Below, in pieces: positions 8,912 through 19,605 of a DNA stretch of 64,000 nucleotides; the first letter of the stretch is position 1; each line of letters starts with the position of its first letter. The translations under genes were made by a program, and so were the position numbers. The notes beneath the pieces are model-generated. The model was not told the origin of the DNA. It made no database searches and worked only from the letters and a program-made list of their open reading frames with translations. This DNA comes from Carposina sasakii (lineage: Eukaryota; Arthropoda; Insecta; Lepidoptera; Carposinidae). The DNA lies in the NCBI GenBank assembly GCA_014607495.2, contig CP053162.1, positions 248,001 to 312,000 of the forward strand, given 5' to 3'.

Positions 8912-11900
8912 CTAGCGGCCCAGCACCCACAGCAGGTTGAGTCCGGCCGGGCCCAGGTGCAGGCGGCCCAGCACGGGCGGGGAGCGCGCCGCCAGTGCCG
9001 CCAGCAGCAGCAGCACGCTGTCGAACAGGTTGTTCTGTCCGCGCGACACCTCGAGCGGCTCGCGGCCCTCCAGCAGCAGCAGGTAGTGCGGCGCGTCGGG
9101 CGCGCGGCGCAGCGCGGGCGGCGGCGCCGGCGGCGCAGGCGGCGCGCTGCAGTGGCGGCGCCAGGCGCGGCCCAGGTAGGCGCCCAGCAGGCCCGCCAGC
9201 AGGTCGGCGTCGCTGCGCCAGCGGTAGGCGCGCAGGCAGCCGCCGCGGGCCAGCGCGCGCAGGCGCGTCACGAGCGCGCGCTGGTCGCGCTGCAGCTGCA
9301 GGTAGGGCAGCAGCGCCGGCAGCGCGCTCGCGCCCAGCGCCGCCGCGCCCGCGCCCTCCGCGCCGCACAGCGCACGCAGCCGCTCCACGCTCACCTGCCG
9401 GGATACCATACCGACGCGTCAGCCTATCGCGCTCCGCCGCTGGACGCCAACAGTGACCGGAGTGCGGCCATAGTACTTCATTTATCTTGGCAAAGTAAGC
9501 GATCAAAGCTCTCGCTATTCATACGTCTTATTAATATCGATATTTAGATATTCATGTATTATATTATTTTCACTCGCACGTGTGTTAAAAAAGATCGTAT
9601 GAAAAAAGTGAGTTGATTTTCTAAAAATAAGTTATTAACGGGACAATAAGTATGTATCAGTAACAAACCTGTCCGATGCGCATCTCGGAAAGTCCGCGGC
9701 GAGCCAGCGCGGCATCCACGGAGTCTATCTCCCGCACCACGCGCTCTATGATAGTCATGTGTATCCACTGCAGGGCAGACGTACATTAAATTAGTACATT
9801 ATTTTTACTTAGGCTGTCTTAGAAACTATTGGAAAGAGATGTGCCATGATACATTGCTACGAGAGGTAGGCAGAATAGAATAGAATATAAGTTTATTTGC
9901 TTTTGAACAGGGTATACAGTAGATGAAAATAATGATATAATAAAATAAGTGACCACCTATCCATTAACTATTAGCACGCGGAGATCATGGATTTCCATTT
10001 TTTAGGGTCCTATCTGACACACCTCTTTCGATCCATCTACCTCCATAATATTCGTCATGCACGCTCGTCGGTTTAGGATAGGCACTCTTGACCTGACCTT
10101 TCACTGATACGTCTGGTAATTCCCCAATTTGGTCGGTTTTCGCCGACTGCGCCCGGCGAGATCAACCATTTCATCCACTCAGTGTACTTTCAGTGATGCG
10201 CCCTTGGGTATGTACGAGTATGTATGTATGTATGTGTGCTCACCCGGCGCAGGTTGAGGTTATACTCGGTGAGTGCGCGCGGGTCGAGCGGCAGACGACC
10301 CCCCGCGCTCCCCGCGCCGCCGCCCGCCGGGGGCTCCAGCGCTGCACAGACAAAACACCTCATGTAGGGATGTAGGGGACGGTACAGTACGTTTCGTGCA
10401 ATAACTCTCGTTCTGTACATGATTTCCGAATGGTATGTTTTGAAGTAAGCAAAAGCAAGTCGCAGGCTCATATGCAGAATAACAAGTGCTGTACGATAAA
10501 ACACGTAACAGAAAACCCCAAAACCCCCATGCGACTTGTCACCGATGTTTCCCATCAAAACGTGGCTGTAGAATTTCTTACCTGATCCTGCAGTTCAGGC
10601 TACCCCACTTAAGGAACACAGCTGTGCACATATGGTATGTTGAAAACGGGAGATGCCGTCTTATGGCGTGTCATAGGGAAGGCCTACATCCAGCAGTGGA
10701 CAGATGATGCGTGTGGTACATACCCTCCTGGCGCGCCGCGAGCTGGTAGACGGGCGGAGACAGCCAGGCGGAGCGCGGCGCGGGCGGCGAGGGCGGCGAG
10801 TGCGGGGACGCCGACCTGCTGTGACCGTGATACAGGTCATTTTATATTTATGCTTATTACCTAAGCAATGTGTAAACAACATAGCCAGCACACTGCAGTC
10901 ACCGACCTGCCTGCCCAGAGCGTGGTGACTATGGGCAAAATAATGGACTGCAATGTCTGAAATAGGCTGATCTAACTTATCTAAGCAATACTTGTAAGTT
11001 ACATAAATCAGAGTCAAATGTCAATAATGTTCAATATTGTTATAAATTGCCCCCATTGTATTACAAATCTGTTGTCACTAACATAATAGTTAATTTTTTC
11101 GCAAGTGTGTTGAAAAATGTCGTATAAAACATGTGAGTTTTGCTTTTTTAAAAATACATATATGTGAATATTTATGCATAAAAAGTAGATACTTTTTGTA
11201 AATCACGTCTTTAGTAGTATCTACCTGAGGTACTGCTCGAGCTCGAGCTTGTCTGCGATGAACTCGTCCTTGAGCGAGGGCGAGGGCGGCGCGGCGGGCG
11301 GCGAGGGGGGCGCGGGCGGCGGGGGCGGCGAGCGCCATGCGCACAGCGACGACGTCGACAGCGACAGCGACGCGTCCGACACCTAGCGCCAGAAGTGTAG
11401 ATATTATCGTGTTGATGATCGCACTGTCAGTCAGTGAGTGCCTAATTGCTTGGTTACTGAAAATTCAGGCTTGTAGTTTTATCCACAACGAAGCTACAGG
11501 TGGTCGAAATATAGGACTGACCTCCGGCTCCGCTCGGGGCGCGGGCGGCGGGGAGGCGGGAGGCGCGGGCGGGCGCGGCGCGGGCAGCAGAGCGCGCGCA
11601 TGCCGCGCCAGCGCCAGCGCCGCCGAGCACGCCAGCGCCATCTGCAGCAACTGCGGCGCGCCCGACCACACGTGCCAACCCGACCTGCCGGCAGAGGCCA
11701 TCGTGTCACATAGCACTCTACAGTGCAAACACATTCATCATTACAAGGGTTGCCAGCTCACTAAAGCCAAAAGCTAGACAGATCAGCCAGTTTGGCTGTT
11801 CATCATCATCATCATTTACAGCCCTGAGAAGTCCACTGTTGGACATAGGCCTCCCCAAACAACCTCCACTCGGAAGCAGCCTGCATCCAACTGACGCCCC

Positions 11901-13031
11901 ACGATCTTGGCCAGATCGTCCGTCCACCTCACGGGTGGCCTTCCCACACTGTGTTTGCCGGTACATGGTATCCACTCTAGAACTTTCCAACTCCATCGGC
12001 CATTAGTTCTTCGAGCTATGTGCCCTGCCCATTGCCACTTCAGCTGGCTGGACCGTTGAGCTATGTCGGTGATCTTTGTACGTCTGCGGGTCTTCTCATT
12101 TCTGATTCAATCACGCAGAGAGATCCCAAGCATGTTGGCTGTTCATTTTAGTAAAAAGTTTCTTTAAAGAATGTACTCGTACCTATACCTAAAGCTTAAC
12201 AACTGCTTAACAACAACAATGCTTGGCCAAGTCTTTTATTGTCTCTGGACATACAATCAAAATCAAAAAGTCAAACCATGTCAAGCTATATCTAGCAGAC
12301 TCCTGGCAACCCTTATCACTACTATGGTACCTAAATGCATCTTGGTTGATATTACTAATAATAATTAAACAATACTGATAGTAAATAATGTCAAATATCT
12401 AGAAACCAAAACTGGCAAAAACTGGTGAACAAATGACTAAGTGGAGTGGAGACTTAGGGGAATTTTTTTTACAGTTATTTCGTTGTCAGCCTATTGCAGT
12501 CCACTGCTGGATATAGGCCTCCTCCAGAGTACACCACATGGCTCGATCTCCCATTTTTGCCATCCAGTCACTACCAGCTATGAAATAATAAATAATCTAG
12601 CATGAAATTCCACTATCAAAATTTTAACATGTAGTCAGATTGTAGGGTACAGCTTTGAACAGCATAGTAGCAGTTAGTAGTAGGTATAACATAAGAGTAG
12701 ATGTCCTTACATGTCGTACAGCAGCAGCAGTAGGAGCGCCGCGTTAGCTACACTCCACCTCAGGGAATAGGCGCGCTGTCGCCGCGCCGCCTGCTCCGCT
12801 AACACACTCTGCAGCTTGGGACTGTACCTGGAAGCAGTCACAACTATGTTAACTGCTGAACCACTTATTTTACACATTCAGAGTGTAGGTACACCCTAAT
12901 TATTTCTAAATAACTATACATTATTCCACTATGATTACCTACCTCAATTATAACTCCAGATTCACTAGAATATACAGTTGAAAAAGTAAACACACAAACT
13001 CAGCACACAAACGTAGTTTGCCGGCGGGCAT
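8912..13031 (-). CDS. TMEM209: TMEM209 homologue (nuclear-envelope membrane protein), ~8 exons
   Basis: Family knowledge: TMEM209 has two N-terminal membrane helices, a disordered middle and a conserved C-terminal domain, and is reported at the nuclear envelope with nucleoporins. Exons read from the sequence are 12711-12827, 11522-11684, 11225-11382, 10724-10818, 10244-10341, 9669-9767 and 8912-9394, in matching phases. A tentative first exon at 13000-13031 (ATG at 13031, donor GTTTGT) keeps the frame and gives about 414 residues. Diagnostic parts are the hydrophobic stretches in the 12711-12827 and 11522-11684 exons (NAALLLLLLYD and APQLLQMALACSAALALA), DEFIADKLELEQYLR, WIHMTIIERVVREIDSV with RGLSEMRIG, LARGGCLRAYRW, SRGQNNLFDSVLLLL and the C-terminus GPAGLNLLWVLG. 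The middle and C-terminal exons are extremely GC- and Ala/Pro-rich, and the exon at 8912-9394 is shorter than the vertebrate equivalent. Only exon 1 is uncertain. Confidence 0.87.
10672..10705 (+). repeat. Tiny RTE-type LINE fragment in a TMEM209 intron
   Basis: The plus strand encodes GKAYIQQWTDD, matching the end of the RTE-like reverse transcriptase seen on the opposite strand at 11816-12134. Too short for a firm family call. Confidence 0.4.
11816..12134 (-). pseudogene. C-terminal remnant of an RTE-type LINE reverse transcriptase
   Basis: The minus strand reads through about 80 codons with the strings RRTKITDIAQR, LKWQWAGHIARR, WKVLEW and VGRPPVRWTDDLAK, followed by a frameshifted tail ending in TAA at 11816. 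These are the characteristic C-terminal residues of lepidopteran RTE-like endonuclease-reverse transcriptases. The catalytic domains are absent, so this is a 5'-truncated dead copy in a TMEM209 intron. Confidence 0.75.
12483..12570 (-). repeat. Second RTE-type LINE 3' fragment in TMEM209 intron
   Basis: The string 'agtccactgctggatatagg' followed by 'cctcctcc' is the same end motif as at 11828-11855 (ccactgttggacataggcct), followed by a diverged ~50 bp. It is an old 5'-truncated fragment. Confidence 0.5.
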
Positions 13032-13214
13032 ATTATGGTAAAATATATTTACTTACATGATTGGTTACGGTTACAATTTCTCTGGAATATAAATCAAACT
13101 ACCATATAGAAAAGTAATTAACTAAAATTCCTTTTTACTTAAAAAATCTATTATAAAAAAAAATCATAACATAACCTAAAAATTTTAACCATTGACAAGA
13201 TAGAATAGACAGGT

Positions 13215-13618
13215 AATTTTTTTTTTGTTTAGTTTATCCCGAAGGAAAGGCAAGGGGAACTAAGCCCATACAGCCTAATCATTGTTTAGTAAAATGTATT
13301 CTGAATTTATGATGAATGACAATGATGATGAATGGAAACGTCGGGAAAATCCTCAAGAACAAGTGTAAAGTTAGTCAAAATGAAAAATTATTGCAGAAAC
13401 AACTTACATGCGCCCAGGAAGAGATCGTAATCCGGCTAAAGTTTTACTCGGCTTACCTGCGTATAAAACCATGCACACGCACTAGATTCACATCACAAGT
13501 AATCAAAATATAACTTATCTACCAGAAAACATCACTTTACGGACACATGCAAGCCATTTACAAACAATTTTTGATCTTCACAAGAAAATTACACCTGCTC
13601 CCTTCCAGCTTTTCCCGC
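13215..13618 (-). repeat. Left arm of a long inverted-repeat (foldback) element
   Basis: This ~400-bp arm runs from a T-rich end through 'tttatcccgaaggaaaggca', 'aaacgtcgggaaaatcctc' and 'ctcccttccagcttttcccg'. Its reverse complement appears at 14350-14696 and continues at 27801-27862 after the copia insertion. No ORF is present. Arm length and the short spacer (about 730 bp) suggest a foldback-type non-autonomous transposon; the family is not recognised. Confidence 0.65.
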
Positions 13619-14349
13619 CCATAGACAGGTAATTGTGTTCTGTGATAGACAGACTTGAGATAAAGAGGGATGGACTACAAAACAAAAATAGACTTTGGAT
13701 CTGAAACATAATTATGCAGTATATGATGAAGCCCGACAAGGCGAAATACTCGTAGGTTGGCATGTCTAAAACGTCTTAACACATCCAAAGCTGTGCCGTG
13801 TGACAATAATTTCTGAACGAGCTTCTGCAAATTCTGCTTGATCGGCAGGAAAGTTAAATGATAATGGGTGTACCCCTGGGTGTACCAAATTTTTGAAATT
13901 TATTTGATAATGATAAGATTAATCATGTTTCCTAATAGGTAAGCTATACTATGTTGAATGGTTTTAGATGCAGTAAATATTGATGAATAAATCTCGATGC
14001 GAGTTACGATTCCTCTATTTATAGGTGCATGTTGTTTTAATAGAATGATGGATGATAGAATTAATAATGTTTCCATTGATCATCATTATCAACTATAGGA
14101 ACTTGGTAGTAACATCTATTAAACATCAACTGACAGAAATATTCAGTACCTACGAGTTTGATAGCGCCATGATAGCTCTATCTATTATGAACATAGAAAT
14201 GTGATACCAAATCCCTGATTATGAATAACAAAGTGACATAATAAAAGATTTGAACCATGGCTGTATGGACATAGTTTTCCTGGCCTTACTTTCGAAGTCG
14301 GGTATACTCTGTCTACGCTGCTCGCTCCGCTCGCTCATCATCCGATTCA

Positions 14350-14696
14350 GCGGGAAAAGCTGGAAGGGAGCTGGTGTAATTTTTCTTGTGAAAATCAAAA
14401 TTTATTTGTAAATGGCTTACATGTGTCCGTAAAATGATGTTTTCTGGTAGATAAGTAATATTTTGTTTACTTGTTATGTGAACCTAGTGCATGTGCATGG
14501 TTTTATATGCAGGTAAGCTGAGTAAAACTTTAGTCGGATTACAATCTCTTCATGGGCTCATCTAAGTTGTTTCAGCAATTATTTTTGGTTTTTACTAATT
14601 TTAAACTTGTTCTTCAGGATTTTCCCGACGTTTGCATTCATCATCATCACCCATCATAAATTCAGAATTCATTTTACTAAAGACAATGATTATGGC
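14350..14696 (+). repeat. Right arm (first part) of the foldback element, split by copia
   Basis: It starts 'gcgggaaaagctggaagg', reverse complement of the left arm's end, and runs to 'aagacaatgattatggc' where the copia LTR begins. The arm resumes at 27801 after a duplicated atggc. The two arms are clearly diverged from each other, so the foldback element is older than the copia. Confidence 0.65.
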
Positions 14697-14869
14697 TGTT
14701 AAAACCTCTTACAATCACTTAGGTTTTATAAATTCAAAATGTTTTTTTTTTGTAGCATTTTCCTTTGTGTGTCAATTTGTCACTTGAACAAATGCATTTA
14801 TTTGAGTATTTTACAGAAAACGATAAATGTTTTGAGACGGTTATATTATTGTTATTCATTGTACTAACA
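14697..14869 (+). repeat. 5' LTR of copia B
   Basis: 173 bp, starting tgttaaaacctcttac and ending attgtactaaca. Matches the 27629-27800 LTR with very few differences, for example aaatgcattt versus aaatacattt and a T-run length change. Confidence 0.9.
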
Positions 14870-14927
14870 TTGGTTATGGGCTAATAATAACCGCAAATTC
14901 AGTGAACATTATTGCCAGTGTATATTT

Positions 14928-15629
14928 GTGAGTAAATACTATTGTAAAATATTATTTTACATGATGGTTGAAAACGGCTCAATGGAAAATATTTCGTTAA
15001 AGAATCTCATAGTAAGTACCGGTTCTAATATGTCCATCGGTAAATTAGAAGGAGTAAATAATTATGGCACTTGGAAATTTCAAATGAAGTTGTTATTAAT
15101 AGACAATGGCTTATGGGAATTTGCTAATGGAACTGGTGATGTGACTATGTATCCCACAAAAGACCAAAAAGCCTATGCAAAGATTTGTTTGAATATTCAA
15201 CCCATCTGCTATCCTCACGTCAAAAATGCAAAGACAGCTTTTGAAGCGTGGAATTACTTAAAATCAGCCTATGAGAATGCTGGCATAAGTCGTAGACTTT
15301 CATTGAAGAGAAAATTGGCTCAAATTAAATATGAAGAATATGATTGTATGGATCATTATCTTGGAAATATTATTTCCGTAACGCAAGAATTAGCCGACAT
15401 TGGCTGCATTATTGATGACGAAGAATTGGCAGAATTGATGTTAATTGGCTTGCCAACTGAGTTTGATCCATTGATTATAGCAATGGAAGCTTCAAACACA
15501 AAGCTGACTTCAGATTTTGTGAAATGTCAATTAATTCAAAGTGAATTCAAGAAACAGTCGTCATTTTCAAATTTGGAACCATCCGAAAAGATTCTAATGG
15601 CAAAGAATAAATTTGTTCCTATCTGTCAC
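14928..15629 (+). pseudogene. gag of copia B, 5' part
   Basis: 234 codons of a copia gag: the region from about MMVENGSMENISLKN (ATG near 14961 is the likelier start than 14928) through KLEGVNNYGTWKFQMKLLL and the helical capsid-like section to PICH. The frame is cut exactly after the first Cys-His of the CCHC knuckle by the inverted copia A and continues in phase at 19606. Gag forms the particle that packages the element's RNA. Confidence 0.88.
15625..15629. repeat. Target-site duplication gtcac of copia A (left)
   Basis: gtcac at 15625-15629 recurs at 19601-19605 on the other side of copia A. A 5-bp duplication is the normal copia integrase footprint and proves that A inserted into B. Confidence 0.9.
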
Positions 15630-15801
15630 TGTTAGTACAATGAATAACAATAATATAACCGTCTCAAAACATTTATCGTTTTCTGTAAAATACTCAAATA
15701 AATGTATTTGTTCAAGTGACAAATTGACACACAAAGGAAAATGCTACAAAAAAAAACATTTTGAATTTATAAAACCTAAGTGATTGTAAGAGGTTTTAAC
15801 A
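15630..15801 (-). repeat. 3' LTR of copia A
   Basis: 172 bp. On the plus strand it reads tgttagtacaatgaat to gaggttttaaca, the reverse complement of the copia B LTR. The adjacent ctgcccctta is the polypurine tract in minus orientation. Confidence 0.9.
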
Positions 15802-15903
15802 CTGCCCCTTACTCTAGCAAACTATGTACTGAGACTCTGAAAGAGCTACAAGCATAATGCGAGAGTACAGTATCTTAGTGACCGAATAAACAAAAGTATA
15901 TTA

Positions 15904-18900
15904 TTAAATTAAACATAAGCACTTAACAAAATATTTGTGTTTTACTTTGGGTAAAGCTTTTGTAAACAGGTCTGCCTCTAACTCAGAAGAAGGCTTATAA
16001 TCTAAACGAATTAGTTTCCGATCAACACATTCTCGTATGAAGTGATGATGTACGTCTATGTGTTTAGTTCTACGAAAACATTCATTTTCCACCATTTTTA
16101 ATGTACTACGATTATCATTGTAAATGGTGATGACCTTTGAATTTAATGGATTCATAAAATTTAGTTCCTGCAAAAAATTGCGAATAAATTTCGCCTCCTT
16201 TACAGCATTGCCAAGGGCGTAGTATTCGGCTTCTGTACTAGAACAGGCGACATTTTGTTGTTTGTGGCTATGCCAGTTTATAATTGAATCACCGAACCTA
16301 CTTACAAAACCAGAATAAGATTTTCTATCACAAGTATCCCCCGCCCAATCTGCGTCGGATGAAATAATGACTTCATTACTTCCTCTTTTAAAATTGAGTC
16401 CGTAGTCAGTTGTACCCGAAAGATACCGCAGAACTCGTTTAGCAGCGATCCAGTGTGACTCATTATAACAGGTGTTGTATTGACTGAGTTTACTGCACGC
16501 AAACGCTATATCTGGACGAGTGCAAACAGCGAGATACATCAAGCTTCCTATTAATTCTTGATATGGGAACCTTGGATCTATGGTATCTGCTTTTGGAACG
16601 TTAAAATTAACTTCCATTGGAGTCGCTATGCTATAACAATCGTTCATACCAAACTTGACTAAAAGATTTCTCACATATTCAGATTGACTTAGCTTCAAAG
16701 TGCCTTGCTTTCGGTTCCTTTCCACCTTCATACCTAAGGCTTGTTTTACAGGTCCAAGTATTTTTATTTGGAAGTTGGAACTTAGCAATTTGTAAAGCTG
16801 TTTCTTTTCATGTTCATTAGAACTGAATATGAAGAAGTCGTCTACATATAAGGCTATAATGACCTTATTTTTGGTATAAACACATTTCTCCGTTTTAATT
16901 TGTGTGAAGCCATTGCTAACTAAAACTTTATGTACTTTTTCATTCCAAGCTCTACTGGCTTGTTTGAGTCCATATAAGCTCTTTTTTAGTAAACAGACTT
17001 TGGTTTGCGCCTCAATTGCAAAACCAGTAGGTTGTTCCATATAAATGCGCTCAGTAAGGTCTCCATTAAGGAAAGCTGTATTAACGTCAACATGTTCAAT
17101 GTCCATGTCATTTTCTACACCTATTGCCAAAAGTAAACGTAAGGTACAATGTCTAACGACAGGTGCAAAGGTTTCTTCAAAGTCAACACCATATTGTTGG
17201 GTAAAGCCCTTTGCAACTAAACGAGCTTTAAATTTTTCAAAGTTACCACTAGGATCAACTTTTTCTTTGAAAACCCATTTGCATTTAATTACGTTACTAT
17301 CTTTTGGTCGATCTACAAGTTTCCAGACTCCATGTGATATGAGGGAATTATATTCTTCCTGCATAGCCTGTAACCAATCGTTACTTTTCTCAGACTTCAT
17401 AGCTTGATTGTACGTTCGAGGTTCGTTCCGTCCCATTAAGCCTACTTCAGTGAAATAGTTCATTTCATAATCATCAAATCGTATGGGAGGACAGCGCGTA
17501 CGTACAGGTCTAGAGTGTTCAGCTACCTCTAAGTCTGTACTACTATTACTTAATCTATGGTCTGACATAGAACTCATTGGTGCATACTCTATACATTGAG
17601 AAACTGGAATATTATTCAATAGTGAATCAGGAGCACCTTGTTCATCAAATGGTATCATTTCATGAATTATAGGTTCACTAATAATGGGATCCTGAATTTC
17701 AGAATGAATAGATAAAGTATCTCTTGTAGTGTATTCATCGACGGTAATATCAGGTTCAATAACAATCGGCCGAGGGGCGTTCGCATTACATTTTGAAACT
17801 TCAATAGCATTGCTCGAATTATTTGAATTGTCATTCGACTCACTTGTTTTAAATTGAATACCTCTGATAGTTTCTATAAACTCAATTGAACGAGCTTTTA
17901 TCATTTTTCTGCCATCAGTTGGATCACCAAGTCTATAACCTTTCGAATGATCACAATATCCTAACATGATGTAAGGTTTTGATTTGGGATCAAGCTTTGT
18001 ACGTTGACATTGCGGAGTGAGGGCGTATGCTGTACAACCAAAGACTCTAAGGTGACTAAGGTTTACTTTACAACCAGTCCAGAGTTCTTCAGGAGTAGCA
18101 CCTTTTAAAGCAGTAGTTGGACTACGGTTCTTTAAATAGCAAGCAGTATTGGCTGCTTCAGCCCAATATTTTCTTCCTAAACCAGCGTCTTGCAACATTG
18201 CTCTAGCTTTTTCCATTGAAGTTCTGTTTAGACGTTCACTTACGCCATTTTGTTGGGGTGTATGTGGAACAGTGGTTTCGTGGATGATACCGCAATGCTT
18301 AAAATAATTAGCGAAACCTTTGTTACAATATTCTGTGCCGTTATCACTTCTAACACGCTTGATCTTAAGATCGGTTTGATTTTCAACAATATTTTTGAAT
18401 TCGATAAAAGTATTCAAAACAGTAGTTTGATCTTTGCGATCTAGAAAATAAATAAACGATTTTCGCGTAAAATCATCAGTGAAAGTGATAAAATAACGAC
18501 TACCACTCCAACTATTGACAGACATGGGTCCACAAATATCGGTATGGATTAAATCCAATTTTGCCACGCTTCTATGAGCCTGTCCATGGGGAAAAGATTT
18601 ACTCTTTTGTTTTCCTTCAATGCACGGAGAACAAGAATTCAGTTTTCCATTTGGAAAATTAATACCGCGGGCTAAAGAATCACGAAGGGTTAACATACCT
18701 TTAAAACTTAAATGTCCTAGGCGACGATGCCAAAGCTCCAACAAATCAGTGCTGGATACAAAAGCTTTACCTTCAGTTGATGTCTTATGCTCATGGTCGT
18801 TTAATAAAGTTGAGTTACATTCCTCTTTTTGATCAATTTTATATATACCGCCCACATTGGTAGCTTGCAGCTCACAGAAACCAGTAACGGACACACTATC

Positions 18901-19371
18901 CCTCCTGTAAACATTACATTTATTAATATCAAATACTAAAACGTAACCTTTTGCTGCCACTTTACTTACAGACAAAAGATTCGCTGCTACTTTTGGTACA
19001 TACAAAGCATCAGTAACAACTTTAACATTATTGTTATGTAACGTCATATTTACATTGCCTACACCTTCGCTATACATCGTATCACTATTAGCAGTAGTAA
19101 TTTGAGATTTAACGCCAGAAGAATAATTTAACAACCAATCCTTTCGATTAGTCATATGACTTGTGCAACCTGAATCTATAATCCAGCTATCACGATCACA
19201 AACATTGCTAACTAAGGCAGTCTCAGTTGAAAATAAAGAAGCATTAATTCCCTTTTTAGATGATGAAGCATCTTGAGTTGAATCATTGTTTATATTCTTT
19301 AACGAAATATTTTCCATTGAGCCGTTTTCAACCATCATGTAAAATAATATTTTACAATAGTATTTACTCAC
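15904..19371 (-). CDS. Copia A polyprotein lacking most of gag, open through pol
   Basis: 1155 codons without a stop. Residues 1-26 are the gag N-terminus (including MENISLKN), joined in frame to INNDSTQD, which in copia B lies after the zinc knuckle. Protease follows with the active-site DSG at residues 66-68, then GAG-pre-integrase (LWHRRLGHLSF near 215), integrase (DICGPM, SDNGTEY, and the E of NGVSERLNR), the reverse transcriptase with YVDDFF near 865 and RNase H with SDADWAG near 1025. All catalytic motifs look intact. Capsid and nucleic-acid-binding parts are absent, so particle formation would need gag from another copy. The deletion joint has the short direct repeat aagaat, consistent with template switching; this mechanism is inference. 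Confidence 0.9.
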   Translation of the reverse strand: MSKYYCKILFYMMVENGSMENISLKNINNDSTQDASSSKKGINASLFSTETALVSNVCDRDSWIIDSGCTSHMTNRKDWLLNYSSGVKSQITTANSDTMYSEGVGNVNMTLHNNNVKVVTDALYVPKVAANLLSVSKVAAKGYVLVFDINKCNVYRRDSVSVTGFCELQATNVGGIYKIDQKEECNSTLLNDHEHKTSTEGKAFVSSTDLLELWHRRLGHLSFKGMLTLRDSLARGINFPNGKLNSCSPCIEGKQKSKSFPHGQAHRSVAKLDLIHTDICGPMSVNSWSGSRYFITFTDDFTRKSFIYFLDRKDQTTVLNTFIEFKNIVENQTDLKIKRVRSDNGTEYCNKGFANYFKHCGIIHETTVPHTPQQNGVSERLNRTSMEKARAMLQDAGLGRKYWAEAANTACYLKNRSPTTALKGATPEELWTGCKVNLSHLRVFGCTAYALTPQCQRTKLDPKSKPYIMLGYCDHSKGYRLGDPTDGRKMIKARSIEFIETIRGIQFKTSESNDNSNNSSNAIEVSKCNANAPRPIVIEPDITVDEYTTRDTLSIHSEIQDPIISEPIIHEMIPFDEQGAPDSLLNNIPVSQCIEYAPMSSMSDHRLSNSSTDLEVAEHSRPVRTRCPPIRFDDYEMNYFTEVGLMGRNEPRTYNQAMKSEKSNDWLQAMQEEYNSLISHGVWKLVDRPKDSNVIKCKWVFKEKVDPSGNFEKFKARLVAKGFTQQYGVDFEETFAPVVRHCTLRLLLAIGVENDMDIEHVDVNTAFLNGDLTERIYMEQPTGFAIEAQTKVCLLKKSLYGLKQASRAWNEKVHKVLVSNGFTQIKTEKCVYTKNKVIIALYVDDFFIFSSNEHEKKQLYKLLSSNFQIKILGPVKQALGMKVERNRKQGTLKLSQSEYVRNLLVKFGMNDCYSIATPMEVNFNVPKADTIDPRFPYQELIGSLMYLAVCTRPDIAFACSKLSQYNTCYNESHWIAAKRVLRYLSGTTDYGLNFKRGSNEVIISSDADWAGDTCDRKSYSGFVSRFGDSIINWHSHKQQNVACSSTEAEYYALGNAVKEAKFIRNFLQELNFMNPLNSKVITIYNDNRSTLKMVENECFRRTKHIDVHHHFIRECVDRKLIRLDYKPSSELEADLFTKALPKVKHKYFVKCLCLI

Positions 19372-19429
19372 AAATATACACTGGCAATAATGTTCACTGA
19401 ATTTGCGGTTATTATTAGCCCATAACCAA

Positions 19430-19600
19430 TGTTAGTACAATGAATAACAATAATATAACCGTCTCAAAACATTTATTGTTTTCTGTAAAATACTCAAATA
19501 AATGTATTTGTTCAAGTGACAAATTGACACACAAAGGAACATGCCACAAAAAAAACATTTTGAATTTATAAAACCTAAGTGATTGTATGAGGTTTTAACA
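19430..19600 (-). repeat. 5' LTR of copia A
   Basis: 171 bp. Compared with the 3' LTR at 15630 it has aaacatttattg for aaacatttatcg, ggaacatgccac for ggaaaatgctac and gattgtatgagg for gattgtaagagg. Confidence 0.9.
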
Positions 19601-19605
19601 GTCAC

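Larger units (their letters stand above)
15630..19600 (-). mobile_element. Inner Ty1/copia retrotransposon (copia A), gag-deleted
   Basis: In minus orientation the 5' LTR is 19430-19600 and the 3' LTR 15630-15801, both with TG...CA ends, and the gtcac duplication flanks the element. It is the same family as copia B, with near-identical pol. The internal region carries one long ORF (15904-19371) in which about 230 codons of gag are missing between residue 26 and the pre-protease region. The two LTRs differ at roughly four positions plus a small indel, so the insertion is not brand new. The complementary tRNA-Met sequence (gcccataacc) lies at 19419-19428 beside the 5' LTR. Confidence 0.93.

Noticed and set aside
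8867..9547. Plus-strand glutamine/arginine-rich 226-codon ORF
   Set aside because: Antisense of the TMEM209 terminal exon, which has matching homology and splice sites.
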